This document shows positions 14,732 to 22,433 of a stretch of 39,522 bases of DNA, one piece after another. The notes below the pieces were generated by a model. It saw nothing but the letters and a program-made list of their open reading frames with translations. It searched no databases and was not told the DNA's origin. A program made the translations under genes and the position numbers. How positions within the stretch are numbered: position 1 is the first letter of the stretch; each line of letters starts with the position of its first letter. The stretch comes from a virus. The stretch lies in IMG/VR virus record IMGVR_UViG_3300025327_000083, positions 1-39,522 of that record; one strand, written 5' to 3'.

Positions 14732-15136
14732 ATGCAAATTGGACCGTTTCTTGTGTTGATTCAAGAGCCTCGGAAGCTCACTCCTTACACCAGATACAGC
14801 ATCACTTGGCGCGGGATCGTACTCCGCCACCAGATCAGCATGCCCTGTCTGGATCAGTGCTGCGATGCCGCATTCCTGCGTGGCAGCCCGCTGAGTTCCA
14901 CGCAAAAGGACAAACTGCGGCGCAGCCGCGCGCTCGCCGGCCGCTTCAAGAAATCCGCCGACACGATCGAGCCGTCAACGCTTCCGCCGTTCGGCAATAC
15001 TGATGCCAAGGCCCGGGCCCGCGGCACGAAGATAAGCGCCCAAGGCGCCCATTGGAGGGCTCAAGGCAAATCCAAGCATTCCCAGTCCTGGCGCGATGGC
15101 AAGATCGTGGCAAATGATTCGGAGGAGGAAGAATGA
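14732..15136 (+). CDS. Hypothetical protein, first gene of rightward operon
   Basis: This 134-residue protein starts MQIGPFLVLIQEPRKLTPYT. GGAG lies 7 bases before this ATG, and upstream in-frame starts would fall inside the promoter. The first half looks beta-rich (YTRYSITWRGIVLRHQI); the second half is basic and Ser-rich (HWRAQGKSKHSQSWRDGKIV) and ends in a run of Glu. No known domain is visible. Its TGA overlaps the next ATG (ATGA), beginning the coupled rightward chain. A DNA- or protein-binding early protein is plausible but unproven. Confidence 0.7.
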   Translation: MQIGPFLVLIQEPRKLTPYTRYSITWRGIVLRHQISMPCLDQCCDAAFLRGSPLSSTQKDKLRRSRALAGRFKKSADTIEPSTLPPFGNTDAKARARGTKISAQGAHWRAQGKSKHSQSWRDGKIVANDSEEEE

Positions 15137-15984
15137 CAGCCGCCAATCCGCTAATTGTCCTACCTCTGCACATCATCAAGAGCGTGCGCGGAGACATTGA
15201 GGTTTTCGATTCCGCCGGCGTAGCGCTCATGTACTTCGACTGCGCGGAGATGCCGCAAGGCAGAGAGATGGCAGAATTTTTGATCGCGCGCGTGAATGCG
15301 TGCGCTGGATACGATGATCCAGCCACGATGCGCGCAGATGCCGGGTATTACAAGCAGTGGCGCGATGGAGCATTAAAGGCACAAGGACAGCGCGACGAAT
15401 TGGCCAAGGCGCTGCGCAATTTGCAACAAAAGGTTGATCAGTTGATTTACAGGCCATCAGTTGACGATTCCCGTCTGATTGACAGACACACGCTGGAACT
15501 TCGCAAAGAAGGTGAGATATCGCGCGCCGCTCTCGCCAGCTTCGATACACAGCCCGAGAACGAACGCGATCAGCGTGCGAACGAACTCGTACAGTCTTGG
15601 GTCGACAACGGAGATGCGCAGCCCGGGCCAGCGCCATCCGCCGAGCGCCGGCAATTCCTTCTCGATGTGCTCACGACGGCCGCAGAAGGTGGCTGCAACT
15701 ACTGGGCGATTGGTCGCAATGCGGAGCGCGACGACGACCTGAATTGGCTGTCGTTCGATCTGCGCGACGCCGAAGATGATGAGGCCGAATGGCACCACGT
15801 CGATACCGTGACAGTCGAGCGTGGCATCTTCGCAATCCTTTCCGGCCAAGTCAAAATATGCAACAAGACCACCATCGGCCAAATCGCTTCTGGCAATGCT
15901 CAGAACGATGGCGCCGATATCGACGCCAACGCCGCCGATTGCATCATCCAAGCGGGGATTTTCGGTGAGATTGTGTTCGGGTGA
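15133..15984 (+). CDS. Early protein with conserved phage C-terminal segment
   Basis: This is a 283-residue protein. Residues 1-60 form a small domain (LIVLPLHIIKSVRGDIEVFD), followed by a helical region (GQRDELAKALRNLQQKVDQL). The second half starts at about residue 170 with RRQFLLDVLTTAAEGGCNYW and continues with a divided acidic stretch and NAADCIIQAGIFGEIVFG. The FLLDVLTTA-x-EGG-x-NYW pattern recurs in small uncharacterised proteins of many phages; I know no function for it. It is translated from an ATG overlapping the previous TGA, after GGAGGAAGA. The N-terminal and C-terminal parts may be separate modules fused here. Confidence 0.7.
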   Translation: MTAANPLIVLPLHIIKSVRGDIEVFDSAGVALMYFDCAEMPQGREMAEFLIARVNACAGYDDPATMRADAGYYKQWRDGALKAQGQRDELAKALRNLQQKVDQLIYRPSVDDSRLIDRHTLELRKEGEISRAALASFDTQPENERDQRANELVQSWVDNGDAQPGPAPSAERRQFLLDVLTTAAEGGCNYWAIGRNAERDDDLNWLSFDLRDAEDDEAEWHHVDTVTVERGIFAILSGQVKICNKTTIGQIASGNAQNDGADIDANAADCIIQAGIFGEIVFG

Positions 15985-15988
15985 AATC

Positions 15989-16189
15989 ATGTCCACAGAC
16001 CACGTGATCCGTCCCGGCGAAATATGGGCCATCGAAGCACCGGATCCCCGCGCCACATGGCGCCGGGTCAAAGTGATCGAGTTGCTGTCACGCGGTCGCG
16101 CGCTTGTTGTGCCTTTCACGGGCCCGCACAAAGATCAGCAACTCAAGGTGAAGATCGAGACGTTCATCCAAAAGGAAATCTCAACATGA
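15989..16189 (+). CDS. Small hypothetical protein (66 aa)
   Basis: The 66-residue product begins MSTDHVIRPGEIWAIEAPDP and has a beta-rich, SH3-like feel (WRRVKVIELLSRGRALVVPF). It starts 4 bases after the preceding stop, and its TGA overlaps the next ATG. An in-frame longer version would run back into the upstream gene and is not supported. Function is unknown. Confidence 0.65.
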   Translation: MSTDHVIRPGEIWAIEAPDPRATWRRVKVIELLSRGRALVVPFTGPHKDQQLKVKIETFIQKEIST

Positions 16190-16524
16190 GACAGCCTTCG
16201 AATCCTCGAATCAGCCGTCTTGGCATATTCCTTTTCGCGATCGTGATAGGCGTTTTGCTCGGACTCATCATTAGCGCCACCGTTCGTGCCGACGAACTCT
16301 ATCTTGAGCTTGGCATCGGGCGCGATCCACGGCTGGAAGAAGGAAGCAATCCGCGATCGATCATTCGACTCCGCTATGAAATGGACAATCCTGCTTGGTG
16401 GACGCCTGATGTCGTTGAGTGGGACCATCATTCCAGCGTGTTCGACGGCAAGCCGTTCAACAGGACGCCAGAGCAAACCATCGATCAATTTTCTTTTGTG
16501 TGGCGATTCCAGTTGTTGAAGTGA
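16186..16524 (+). CDS. Membrane-anchored or exported protein (112 aa)
   Basis: This 112-residue protein has a strongly hydrophobic segment at residues 12-33 (LGIFLFAIVIGVLLGLIISA) followed by VRADELY, which could be a signal peptide cut after RA or a membrane anchor. The rest reads as a beta-strand-rich domain (DELYLELGIGRDPRLEEGSN, then IIRLRYEMD and FSFVWRFQLL), reminiscent of outer-membrane beta proteins, but this is too short for a barrel. The start overlaps the preceding TGA (ATGA). Export to the periplasm is likely; function is unknown. Confidence 0.65.
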   Translation: MRQPSNPRISRLGIFLFAIVIGVLLGLIISATVRADELYLELGIGRDPRLEEGSNPRSIIRLRYEMDNPAWWTPDVVEWDHHSSVFDGKPFNRTPEQTIDQFSFVWRFQLLK

Positions 16525-16532
16525 GGTAATCA

Positions 16533-16892
16533 ATGAAGTGGATCAACGACCAAATTGAATGCGCAGTGCGCTGGCTCGACATGATGAAAGACGAAGCAGT
16601 TTTCTGGCTCGACATGACGAAAGGCGAAACGGTTTTCTGGATTATGTGGCTGATCATTACGTTTCTGATCCTCGCATCTGCGCCCAGCCATGCCATGCCT
16701 CGCGATCCAGAGAGCCTTTCGCCTCACGATGGGCCTTTTTTTACCCATTGCCGAGCGCCGCACGTCGACACCGAGTACCGCGTGATTATCCATTGGCAAG
16801 AAGGCGGCGCAATCATGGAAGCTTGTTCAATCGTAAAAGCCGAGGATCTGGACGCCGCCATCGGCCGGGTCCTCAAAGAAAAGAGGATGTAA
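16533..16892 (+). CDS. Membrane protein with duplicated 11-residue motif
   Basis: This 119-residue protein has two consecutive copies of W-L-D-M-x-K-x-E-x-V-F (residues 14-35) immediately before a transmembrane segment WIMWLIITFLILASAPSHA. The amphipathic repeat should lie along the membrane. The C-terminal part has two cysteines (THCRAPHVD and MEACSIVK) and likely faces the periplasm. Translation starts at ATG after GTGAGGTAATCA. No homologue is recognised. The DNA repeat behind the motif is listed separately. Confidence 0.65.
   Translation: MKWINDQIECAVRWLDMMKDEAVFWLDMTKGETVFWIMWLIITFLILASAPSHAMPRDPESLSPHDGPFFTHCRAPHVDTEYRVIIHWQEGGAIMEACSIVKAEDLDAAIGRVLKEKRM
16572..16637 (+). repeat. Tandem 33-bp coding repeat
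   Basis: Two in-frame 33-base units (16572-16604 and 16605-16637), both starting TGGCTCGACATGA and ending GTTTTC, encode the duplicated WLDM motif of the membrane protein. A few mismatches show that the duplication is not brand new. Confidence 0.8.
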
Positions 16893-16894
16893 CC

Positions 16895-17110
16895 ATGTTT
16901 AATTTGGTGAATTTTGGTCTCGCGCTTCAAGCTGCATCCGTCGGCAAACAACTGCCACGCGATTATTCCGTCGTCGTCACGGCATCGGTGTTTACCACCG
17001 TCATCAAGGTATCTGGAGCAACCAGCAAACAAGATGCTCTGCAACAAGCTCGCGACGTTGTCACTGTCGCGTTCCCGCGACTGTCGGATGTGAAATATAA
17101 GGTGCTATAA
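16895..17110 (+). CDS. Small hypothetical protein (71 aa)
   Basis: The 71-residue product begins MFNLVNFGLALQAASVGKQL and continues DYSVVVTASVFTTVIKVSGA, then DALQQARDVVTVAFPRLSDV. It looks like a small alpha/beta domain resembling phage proteins that form simple beta-sheets with one helix. It starts 2 bases after the previous stop, with AAGAGGATG upstream as ribosome binding site. Function is unknown. Confidence 0.65.
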   Translation: MFNLVNFGLALQAASVGKQLPRDYSVVVTASVFTTVIKVSGATSKQDALQQARDVVTVAFPRLSDVKYKVL

Positions 17111-17201
17111 CTTACGAGCCTCCGCCAAGCCTGTCGAACAGCCGTCCATCGGACCAGGGGCGACGTTGGCGCGGGGCTCATCTTTCAAAGGAACTAGAGA
17201 A

Positions 17202-18167
17202 ATGACGACGCCCGCACTTGTAAATGTTTCTATCCCATCCCTGGCGATGGCCGAGGAAGAACTGATCCGCGTCCTCGAAGCCAGCGTCTATCCAGGCGCG
17301 AAGCTGGAGAGCATCAAACTCGTCATCGGCTACTGTAAAGCACAGAACCTCGACCCGATCCTCAAGCCGGTGCACATCGTCCCGATGGACGTGAAAACCG
17401 ATAAGAAGGACAGCAAGGGCGATGCGATCTACGAGAAACGCGACGTCATCATGCCCGGCATCGGCCTGTACCGCACCAACGCCGCACGCACGGGCGATTA
17501 CGCCGGCATGAGCGAGCCCATGTTCGGCCCATCGAAGAAACTAACGTACCAAGCAGACAAGTGGGAGGACGGCGAACACGGTCGCGTGAAATCGAAAGTC
17601 GCGGGCGAGTGCGAATACCCGGAGTGGTGCAAAGTCACCGTCAATCGCATCGTGCAAGGTCAGGTCGTCGGCTTCACCGCCGCCGAGTTCTGGAAGGAGA
17701 ACTATGCCACCGCCGGCAAGTGGAGCGGTGAGGCGCCAAACGCCATGTGGAAGAAGCGCCCGTTCGGCCAACTTGCCAAATGCGCCGAAGCGCAGGCCCT
17801 CCGCAAAGCATTTCCCGAGGTCGGCGCAATGCCAACGGCCGAGGAAATGGAAGGCAAGGACCTTGATAGCGCCACGATCGACGGCACGACCGGCACGGTG
17901 ATCCCGCAAATCGAACAGCCGCAATCCAAATCCAAGCCACCGCAGCCGGAACAACCGAAACAGGAGGACACGCCAACCACGGAAAGCAAGTACAAAGGCG
18001 CGCCCGCCACCGATGGAATGAAGCGCACCGTGCGCGCTGCCCTTACAAATGCGGCGCTCTCAGAAGTCGACATGAAGGCACGATTCGGTTTCGGTTTAGA
18101 AGAGATGCCGAGGGACGCAGTAAACGACACCATGGAATGGATTAAGAATCCGGTCCCGGCAAAGTGA
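17202..18167 (+). CDS. recT: RecT-family single-strand annealing protein
   Basis: This 321-residue protein belongs to the RecT/Bet family, which anneals complementary single strands during phage recombination and usually pairs with an exonuclease. Family signs include EELIRVLEASVYPGAKLESI, KLVIGYCKAQNLDPILKPVH, IMPGIGLYRTNAARTG and FTAAEFWKENYAT, then MWKKRPFGQLAKCAEAQALR, KAFPEVG and a Pro/Gln/Lys linker, with a C-terminal helical tail. The start MTTPALVNVS is chosen because of AAAGGAACTAGAGAA upstream; a GTG 36 bases earlier gives a poor N-terminus. The PD-(D/E)XK-like nuclease at 19464-20063 is a candidate partner. Confidence 0.93.
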   Translation: MTTPALVNVSIPSLAMAEEELIRVLEASVYPGAKLESIKLVIGYCKAQNLDPILKPVHIVPMDVKTDKKDSKGDAIYEKRDVIMPGIGLYRTNAARTGDYAGMSEPMFGPSKKLTYQADKWEDGEHGRVKSKVAGECEYPEWCKVTVNRIVQGQVVGFTAAEFWKENYATAGKWSGEAPNAMWKKRPFGQLAKCAEAQALRKAFPEVGAMPTAEEMEGKDLDSATIDGTTGTVIPQIEQPQSKSKPPQPEQPKQEDTPTTESKYKGAPATDGMKRTVRAALTNAALSEVDMKARFGFGLEEMPRDAVNDTMEWIKNPVPAK

Positions 18168-18370
18168 GCACTCAAACGAATCAACCCTGGGAAAGCTCTC
18201 TGCCGCTGGCTACGACTTTGCAGGAGCGGTCACACTTTGGGCATGGGTACAAGAACGAATCTCTGGAAACCAAGCGGCGCCACGCTATCCAATGGCTGCG
18301 CACAGCATCCAAGACTGGATGGGTCATGGACAGGACGATCCGATTCATGCATGGAGAGACTTATGAGTAA
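18164..18370 (+). CDS. Small hypothetical protein (68 aa)
   Basis: The 68-residue frame begins with GTG overlapping the RecT stop (GTGA). It reads MSTQTNQPWESSLPLATTLQ and then KRRHAIQWLRTASKTGWVMD, and ends in HGETYE. The basic helical middle, AIQWLRTASKTGWVMDR, could be a DNA- or protein-contact helix, and similar short basic proteins occur next to phage recombination genes. No family is assigned. Its stop lies inside the next start region (overlap of 8 bases). Confidence 0.65.
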   Translation: MSTQTNQPWESSLPLATTLQERSHFGHGYKNESLETKRRHAIQWLRTASKTGWVMDRTIRFMHGETYE

Positions 18371-18797
18371 GACGCCGAGAACAGATGCATTGGAGCGCGA
18401 GACATATTCTATGTCTCTTAGCGACGCACGAATCAAACAAAGAGAGTTGTGTTATGAACTCGAACGCGAACTCGCCGCCGCGTTCAAAGCCAAGGAGATA
18501 GCCGATCAACAGATCGCGGCTCTTGTTCTCACCTTGGGGAGATATGAAAACGAGAACGAAACACTGCTCAAGGCCAAGGAAGAGGCGGAGCGGGATGCGG
18601 AGAGGTATCGGTGGCTGAGAGAGCGTTATTCAGCAGCAGATATGAATTACAAAGACTTGGGAGAGGGCCAAGCTGGCAGGCCGGTGGCCATATTCTCTGT
18701 TACTAGCCCGTGGCCATTTTCATTCAATTATGAAAAAGCCGCCAGTCTCTTGGACGCAGCAATTGACGCCGCCATCGACGAGGCGAGGAAGCCATGA
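18363..18797 (+). CDS. TPRT-type coiled-coil protein, copy 1
   Basis: This 144-residue protein begins MSKTPRTDALERETYSMSLS. The start sequence M-S-x-T-P-R-T, a central coiled coil (LERELAAAFKAKEIADQQIA, then KAKEEAERDAERYRWLRERY) and a C-terminal LLDAAIDAAIDEARKP tail are typical of a widespread family of small phage proteins of unknown function. A second member lies at 25446-25970, and the two share stretches of identical DNA, listed in the findings. ATG overlaps the previous stop. It may be a scaffold or protein-contact factor; no catalytic motif is present. Confidence 0.75.
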   Translation: MSKTPRTDALERETYSMSLSDARIKQRELCYELERELAAAFKAKEIADQQIAALVLTLGRYENENETLLKAKEEAERDAERYRWLRERYSAADMNYKDLGEGQAGRPVAIFSVTSPWPFSFNYEKAASLLDAAIDAAIDEARKP

Positions 18798-19204
18798 CCA
18801 TCCGCGAAGACATCGAGACGATGGCCGAGGACGCCGCGAATGAAATTGACCAGACCCTTCGACAGCGGCACACGCACAAGGAGGTTGTGATTGCGGTCAA
18901 GCATCGTATCCTCGCCGGGGTCAAGCTGGTGCTGGAGCGTAAAGAAGGCATTTCACCAGAGGATGTAGCAAAACGTGGTGCGGAATGGGATGCGCTAAAC
19001 GCGATCGCCGAACAATTTGTTGCTGATTATGAATTTGATGCGGCAGAAGATGGATACCATAATCCCACCGATCAGGAACGCATACTCATTAACGATTGCA
19101 TCGCCGGGATTCTGGCCGACGATTCCTTTATGGCAGCGATTGCGCGAGTCTATCCAATACGCCGCGCCATGACCGCCCAACTGCTGAAGGAGCTGGAGAC
19201 ATGA
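18794..19204 (+). CDS. Hypothetical helical protein (136 aa)
   Basis: The product begins MTIREDIETMAEDAANEIDQ and is almost entirely helical and acidic, with a HTHKEVVIAVKHRILAGVKL segment and a later ERILINDCIAGILADDSFMA segment. No known domain is recognised. It overlaps the genes on each side by 4 bases (ATGA), so it is part of the coupled chain. Function is unknown; the composition suggests a soluble cytoplasmic protein, possibly oligomeric. Confidence 0.65.
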   Translation: MTIREDIETMAEDAANEIDQTLRQRHTHKEVVIAVKHRILAGVKLVLERKEGISPEDVAKRGAEWDALNAIAEQFVADYEFDAAEDGYHNPTDQERILINDCIAGILADDSFMAAIARVYPIRRAMTAQLLKELET

Positions 19205-19467
19205 GTGACTGCCAGCTTGCCGTTGAGCCATTCTTCCAATGCTGCTGCAATTGCAAGCATCACTGGCAGGACTTCCATCACTGCACAACAGCCTGGGAAA
19301 TGCGCGAAACGAAGGGCGGCTGCGTGTGCAGTGAGCCCAAGGGCTGGATTTGCGTTGGCCTGCGCGCAGTCGGCGACGGAAGCATTGGCGTGCATTCAGG
19401 CTGGCCGGAGCACTCGATAGGTTGCGAGTTGTACAGTCCGATTAAGCTGAAGGAACTGAAAGCGTGA
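19201..19467 (+). CDS. Cysteine-rich small protein (88 aa)
   Basis: This 88-residue protein has nine cysteines, including FFQCCCNCKHHWQDFHHC near the start, GGCVCSEPKGWICVG in the middle and GCELY near the end, suggesting one or two zinc-binding sites. There is no signal peptide, so reducing cytoplasm and metal binding are more likely than disulfides. The ATG overlaps the upstream TGA. It may be a small DNA- or protein-binding factor. No family name is certain. Confidence 0.7.
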   Translation: MSDCQLAVEPFFQCCCNCKHHWQDFHHCTTAWEMRETKGGCVCSEPKGWICVGLRAVGDGSIGVHSGWPEHSIGCELYSPIKLKELKA

Positions 19468-20063
19468 GTCTCACCTTCGACCCAGTTCAGCATCACTATT
19501 TCTGGAAAGGCGTCCGCGTTCCGAACGTGACGTCGATCATCAAGCCACTGACCGATTACAGCATGGTGCCGGAGGCAACGCTCGAGCTCGCGCGGCAGAA
19601 AGGCGTTGCCGTTCACAGCATGGTCGAATTGTGGGCTGCAAACGAATTGGACTATGGTGTGATGCCGGAATGGATGTTCCCTGTCTTGGATCATTGGCTG
19701 CAATTCGTTCACGACACTGGATTTCAATTGCTCTCATCTGAGCGGCGCGTTTATCACGCCGGGTTCGACTATGCTGGTACGCTCGACCTGCGTTGTCTGT
19801 TGCCGAAAACCGCCCTCAAGGGCCCTGGCATCCTAGACCTGAAACGCAGCTTCATGGCCGGCGCAGCGATCGGCCTGCAACTTGCTGCCTATGCCGCGGC
19901 CGATAACCTCGATCGCGCGAAAGCAGATAAAGCCCAATGGCGCGCTGCACTACGGCTGCGCGAAGATAGCCCGCCGCGGCTTCAAATTTATGAGGACAAA
20001 AACGATTTCGTCGTATTCCTTGCCTGCCTCACAATGTGGAAGTGGCGAGCCGAACATGACTAA
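19464..20063 (+). CDS. PD-(D/E)XK nuclease-like protein
   Basis: This 199-residue protein looks like a phage RecB/Cas4-type nuclease (PD-(D/E)XK superfamily). Visible elements are TFDPVQHHYFWKGVRVPNVT and GVAVHSMVELW (a His typical of the first helix). Next come the core Asp/Asp-x-Lys strand pair FDYAGTLDLRCLLP and GPGILDLKRSFMAG, and the following helix AAIGLQLAAYA with the Gln-x-x-x-Tyr motif. It probably degrades or trims DNA and may be the exonuclease partner of the RecT protein 1.3 kb upstream. GTG overlaps the preceding stop. No iron-sulfur cysteines are obvious. Confidence 0.8.
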   Translation: MSLTFDPVQHHYFWKGVRVPNVTSIIKPLTDYSMVPEATLELARQKGVAVHSMVELWAANELDYGVMPEWMFPVLDHWLQFVHDTGFQLLSSERRVYHAGFDYAGTLDLRCLLPKTALKGPGILDLKRSFMAGAAIGLQLAAYAAADNLDRAKADKAQWRAALRLREDSPPRLQIYEDKNDFVVFLACLTMWKWRAEHD

Positions 20064-20625
20064 CACGATATGTAAAATCAGTCAGTGCAACCGCACGGTA
20101 CTTGCCAAAGGATTATGCGGCATGCACTACCAGCGGATGTCAAAACACGGATCAACTGATCGCCAAAACATTAATAAGCCAGCAAAAGAAAGGTTCTGGG
20201 CAAAGGTAATTAAGACCGACAAATGTTGGCTATGGATTGGCGCGCTGTCGAAGCCGCCATACGGCACCTTTCAGTTTGAGGGTCGCGTTCAAAAAGCCCA
20301 TCGAGTGTCATGGATTCTAGCGCACGGTCCTATCCCTCGTGGCATGAATGTGCTCCACGACTGCGACAATCCGCCGTGTGTCCGCCCCAGTCACTTGTTT
20401 CTCGGCACTCATCAGGACAACGCAGATGACATGATCGCCAAAGGGCGCCACGCAGATGTGAAAGGCGAAAAGCATCCGCGCAGAAAACTCTCCGCTGAGG
20501 CAGTGCGTGCGATTAGGCAAGTGTGCTCTGAAGGAGTGAGTCAATCAGACGCTGCGCGTCGCTACGGCGTGAACCATCGAACAGTTCATCTAATCGTCCA
20601 TAGAAAAACATGGACACATATCTAA
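20056..20625 (+). CDS. HNH endonuclease with C-terminal HTH
   Basis: This 189-residue protein begins MTNTICKISQCNRTVLAKGL with a small Cys/His finger (C-x-x-x-x-C, then C-x-x-H). The middle is an HNH_3-type core: CWLWIGALSKPPYGTFQFEG, AHRVSWILAHGPIPRGMNVL, HDCDNPPCVRPSHLFLGTHQ and DNADDM, with the His and Asn metal-site residues. The end reads SEGVSQSDAARRYGVNHRTV, a helix-turn-helix that would set target specificity. Start overlaps the previous gene by 8 bases. It interrupts the chain between the nuclease and coiled-coil genes, as mobile endonucleases do. Confidence 0.9.
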   Translation: MTNTICKISQCNRTVLAKGLCGMHYQRMSKHGSTDRQNINKPAKERFWAKVIKTDKCWLWIGALSKPPYGTFQFEGRVQKAHRVSWILAHGPIPRGMNVLHDCDNPPCVRPSHLFLGTHQDNADDMIAKGRHADVKGEKHPRRKLSAEAVRAIRQVCSEGVSQSDAARRYGVNHRTVHLIVHRKTWTHI

Positions 20626-20636
20626 AGGAGTCACCC

Positions 20637-21629
20637 ATGACTGACATACCTCAAGCCCAAACCCAGGAAGTCCCGAGCAATCTTTCCTTGACTCTTGCCG
20701 TGCCGGCTACTTTGGCAGTGAACATCGGCCAAGGCAATGATCTCCTTGTGACGGCAAACGATTTCATTATCGACTGTCAGGAGATGGCTGCACTCGCTGC
20801 TCAGAACATGACTGTGTGCAAGAAATTCGGCGCAGTCATGGAAGCCGGCCGCAAAGATTTCCTTGAGCCCGCACAACTCATCATCGAGCGGGCCAAAAAG
20901 TGGTTCAATCCACCGCTCCAGGCCGCTCTTGCCGCCGAAACCGTCTACAAGACAAAATTGGCCAGCTGGACCGAATCCGAGCGCAAGCGCATCGAACTGG
21001 AAAACCAGAAGCGCGAGGAGCTGGCTCGCAAACTGCGCCAGGAAGCAGATGCCAAGGCTGCGTCAGAGCGGGCCCGCGCGGCGGAGGTCGCCCGTCAAAA
21101 GGAAAATGAAGCACGAGTCGCGCGTGAAGCCAGAGAAAAAGCGGAGCGCGAAGAACGCGAGGCTGCCGCGGAAAAAGCACGAGCCATCGAAGAAGGAAAC
21201 AAGGAAGCCGAAAAAGAGGCCATCCGGAAGGCCGCTTTGGCTCGCGAGGAAGCGCAAAGGAGCGCAGCGGCCGAAGCCAGAGCCAATGAACATGCCGCGG
21301 CTGCCATCGAGACCGGGGAGGCCAAGGCGCTGACTGCACAACTCGAGGCCGCAGCAGTCGCTACCAGTGCCGCGCCTGTCGTACAACAAGCAGTGGCCGG
21401 CTTCAGCATGCGCAAAAACTGGATGGCCCAGATCAACTTGAAGCTCACCGAGAATGATGTGAAACTTCTGATTGCCAAGGCGGCAATTAACGATGGCCGC
21501 ATTGACCTACTCGGTCTGCTCGACCTGAACATCGGCGCAGCCAGCAAAATGGCCAAGGCGCTCGAAAGCGCGTTTTCCGTACCTGGCATGCATGCAGTCA
21601 ACAACTCGATCGCAGCCGGAAAGAAATAA
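20637..21629 (+). CDS. Large coiled-coil protein, DUF1351-like
   Basis: This 330-residue protein starts MTDIPQAQTQEVPSNLSLTL, with AAAGGAG 6 bases before the ATG; an earlier in-frame Met lies within the preceding gene. Residues 1-100 form a helical domain (VTANDFIIDCQEMAALAAQN). Residues 110-250 are an extreme Ala/Glu/Arg coiled coil (ELARKLRQEADAKAASERAR and so on). The C-terminal 60 residues form a small domain (LTENDVKLLIAKAAINDGRI). Similar proteins accompany RecT-type recombination genes in phages (DUF1351-like); the role is unknown. It lies directly before a KTSC gene. Confidence 0.75.
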   Translation: MTDIPQAQTQEVPSNLSLTLAVPATLAVNIGQGNDLLVTANDFIIDCQEMAALAAQNMTVCKKFGAVMEAGRKDFLEPAQLIIERAKKWFNPPLQAALAAETVYKTKLASWTESERKRIELENQKREELARKLRQEADAKAASERARAAEVARQKENEARVAREAREKAEREEREAAAEKARAIEEGNKEAEKEAIRKAALAREEAQRSAAAEARANEHAAAAIETGEAKALTAQLEAAAVATSAAPVVQQAVAGFSMRKNWMAQINLKLTENDVKLLIAKAAINDGRIDLLGLLDLNIGAASKMAKALESAFSVPGMHAVNNSIAAGKK

Positions 21630-21642
21630 CCTAGGAGAAACG

Positions 21643-21906
21643 ATGATTACGCTTCACGAAATTCAAGGGTCCTCGCAGATCAATGGCTGCGGTTACGACC
21701 CCGTATCGCAGGTACTCGCCATTCGCTTCAATTCCGGCGCCGTGTATCACTACGCCAATGTCCCGCCGGAAATCCACACGGGAATCATGGCGGCGGCCGA
21801 GGATCCGGAAAAATCTGTTGGACGGTTTTTCGGCCAGAGCGTGAAAGGCAAATTCGAGTACAAGAAACAGGAGCCCGAAGCCAAGCCGGAGGCACCGCCA
21901 GCATGA
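21643..21906 (+). CDS. KTSC domain protein
   Basis: This 87-residue protein contains a KTSC-type domain: SSQINGCGYDPVSQVLAIRF, then NSGAVYHYANVPPEIHTGIM and SVGRFFGQSVKGKFEYKK. The KTSC family (named after the conserved Lys-Thr-Ser-Cys lysyl-tRNA-synthetase-linked module) is common as a stand-alone phage protein, and its job there is not established. Its C-terminus is Pro/Glu-rich. AGGAG lies 7-8 bases before the ATG; its TGA overlaps the next ATG. The family assignment is clear by pattern. Confidence 0.9.
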   Translation: MITLHEIQGSSQINGCGYDPVSQVLAIRFNSGAVYHYANVPPEIHTGIMAAAEDPEKSVGRFFGQSVKGKFEYKKQEPEAKPEAPPA

Positions 21907-22079
21907 ATTCAAAACTCTGCAAAAGACTTCGCCGCACAGCAGAAACGCGCACAGTCGGCAAGCCAGTGAGGCGCTGGCTACGCATGCGTAACGGCATGAT
22001 CATCAATGATCCCAACAGCACACGCGGCGTTTACCGTGCTCTCAAACGCGAGCACAGAAAGGCTATTCGCCAATGCTAA
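21903..22079 (+). CDS. Small basic protein (58 aa)
   Basis: A 58-residue very basic frame begins MNSKLCKRLRRTAETRTVGK and continues PVRRWLRMRNGMIINDPNST. Its ATG overlaps the KTSC stop (ATGA), and its last codons overlap the next ATG, which supports it as a gene although it is below usual size cut-offs. Nucleic-acid binding is likely from charge alone. Confidence 0.7.
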   Translation: MNSKLCKRLRRTAETRTVGKPVRRWLRMRNGMIINDPNSTRGVYRALKREHRKAIRQC

Positions 22080-22429
22080 CCACTCACGCAGTTGCAATTG
22101 ATCATGCATGTCTGTTACGCATCGAAGAAGTTGGTCCGACTTCTCGATGCCTCGGGACGCAGTGCATGGCTTGGCGCTGGCATGATCGCCCGCCGATGAC
22201 AAATTGCACAACTCGTTCTAAAAAGATACCGGAACCTGGCGCTCCCGTGACGCTCGAACACATGAGCGTTCCGCCTGGGAATGGCTGGAAGCCCATTGGC
22301 AATCCAATGCCACCCGATCCAAGTGGAGAACAAGGTCGCGCGTGGGTTCAAAACTGGACACGCGATCACGATGCCGCGCAGACTGAGCGCCGAGGCTATT
22401 GTGGTCTCGCCGGCAAGCCAGACTTTTAG
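22073..22429 (+). CDS. Cys-containing hypothetical phage protein (118 aa)
   Basis: The product begins MLTTHAVAIDHACLLRIEEV and contains RCLGTQCMAWRWHDRPPMTN with C-x-x-x-x-C-x-x-WRW. The end, ERRGYCGLAGKPDF, is a recurring ending in small phage proteins of unknown function. Four or more cysteines suggest a zinc site. The middle is Pro-rich. It starts 7 bases before the previous stop, and HNH-AP2 begins 5 bases after its own stop. Function is unknown. Confidence 0.7.
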   Translation: MLTTHAVAIDHACLLRIEEVGPTSRCLGTQCMAWRWHDRPPMTNCTTRSKKIPEPGAPVTLEHMSVPPGNGWKPIGNPMPPDPSGEQGRAWVQNWTRDHDAAQTERRGYCGLAGKPDF

Positions 22430-22433
22430 CCAC

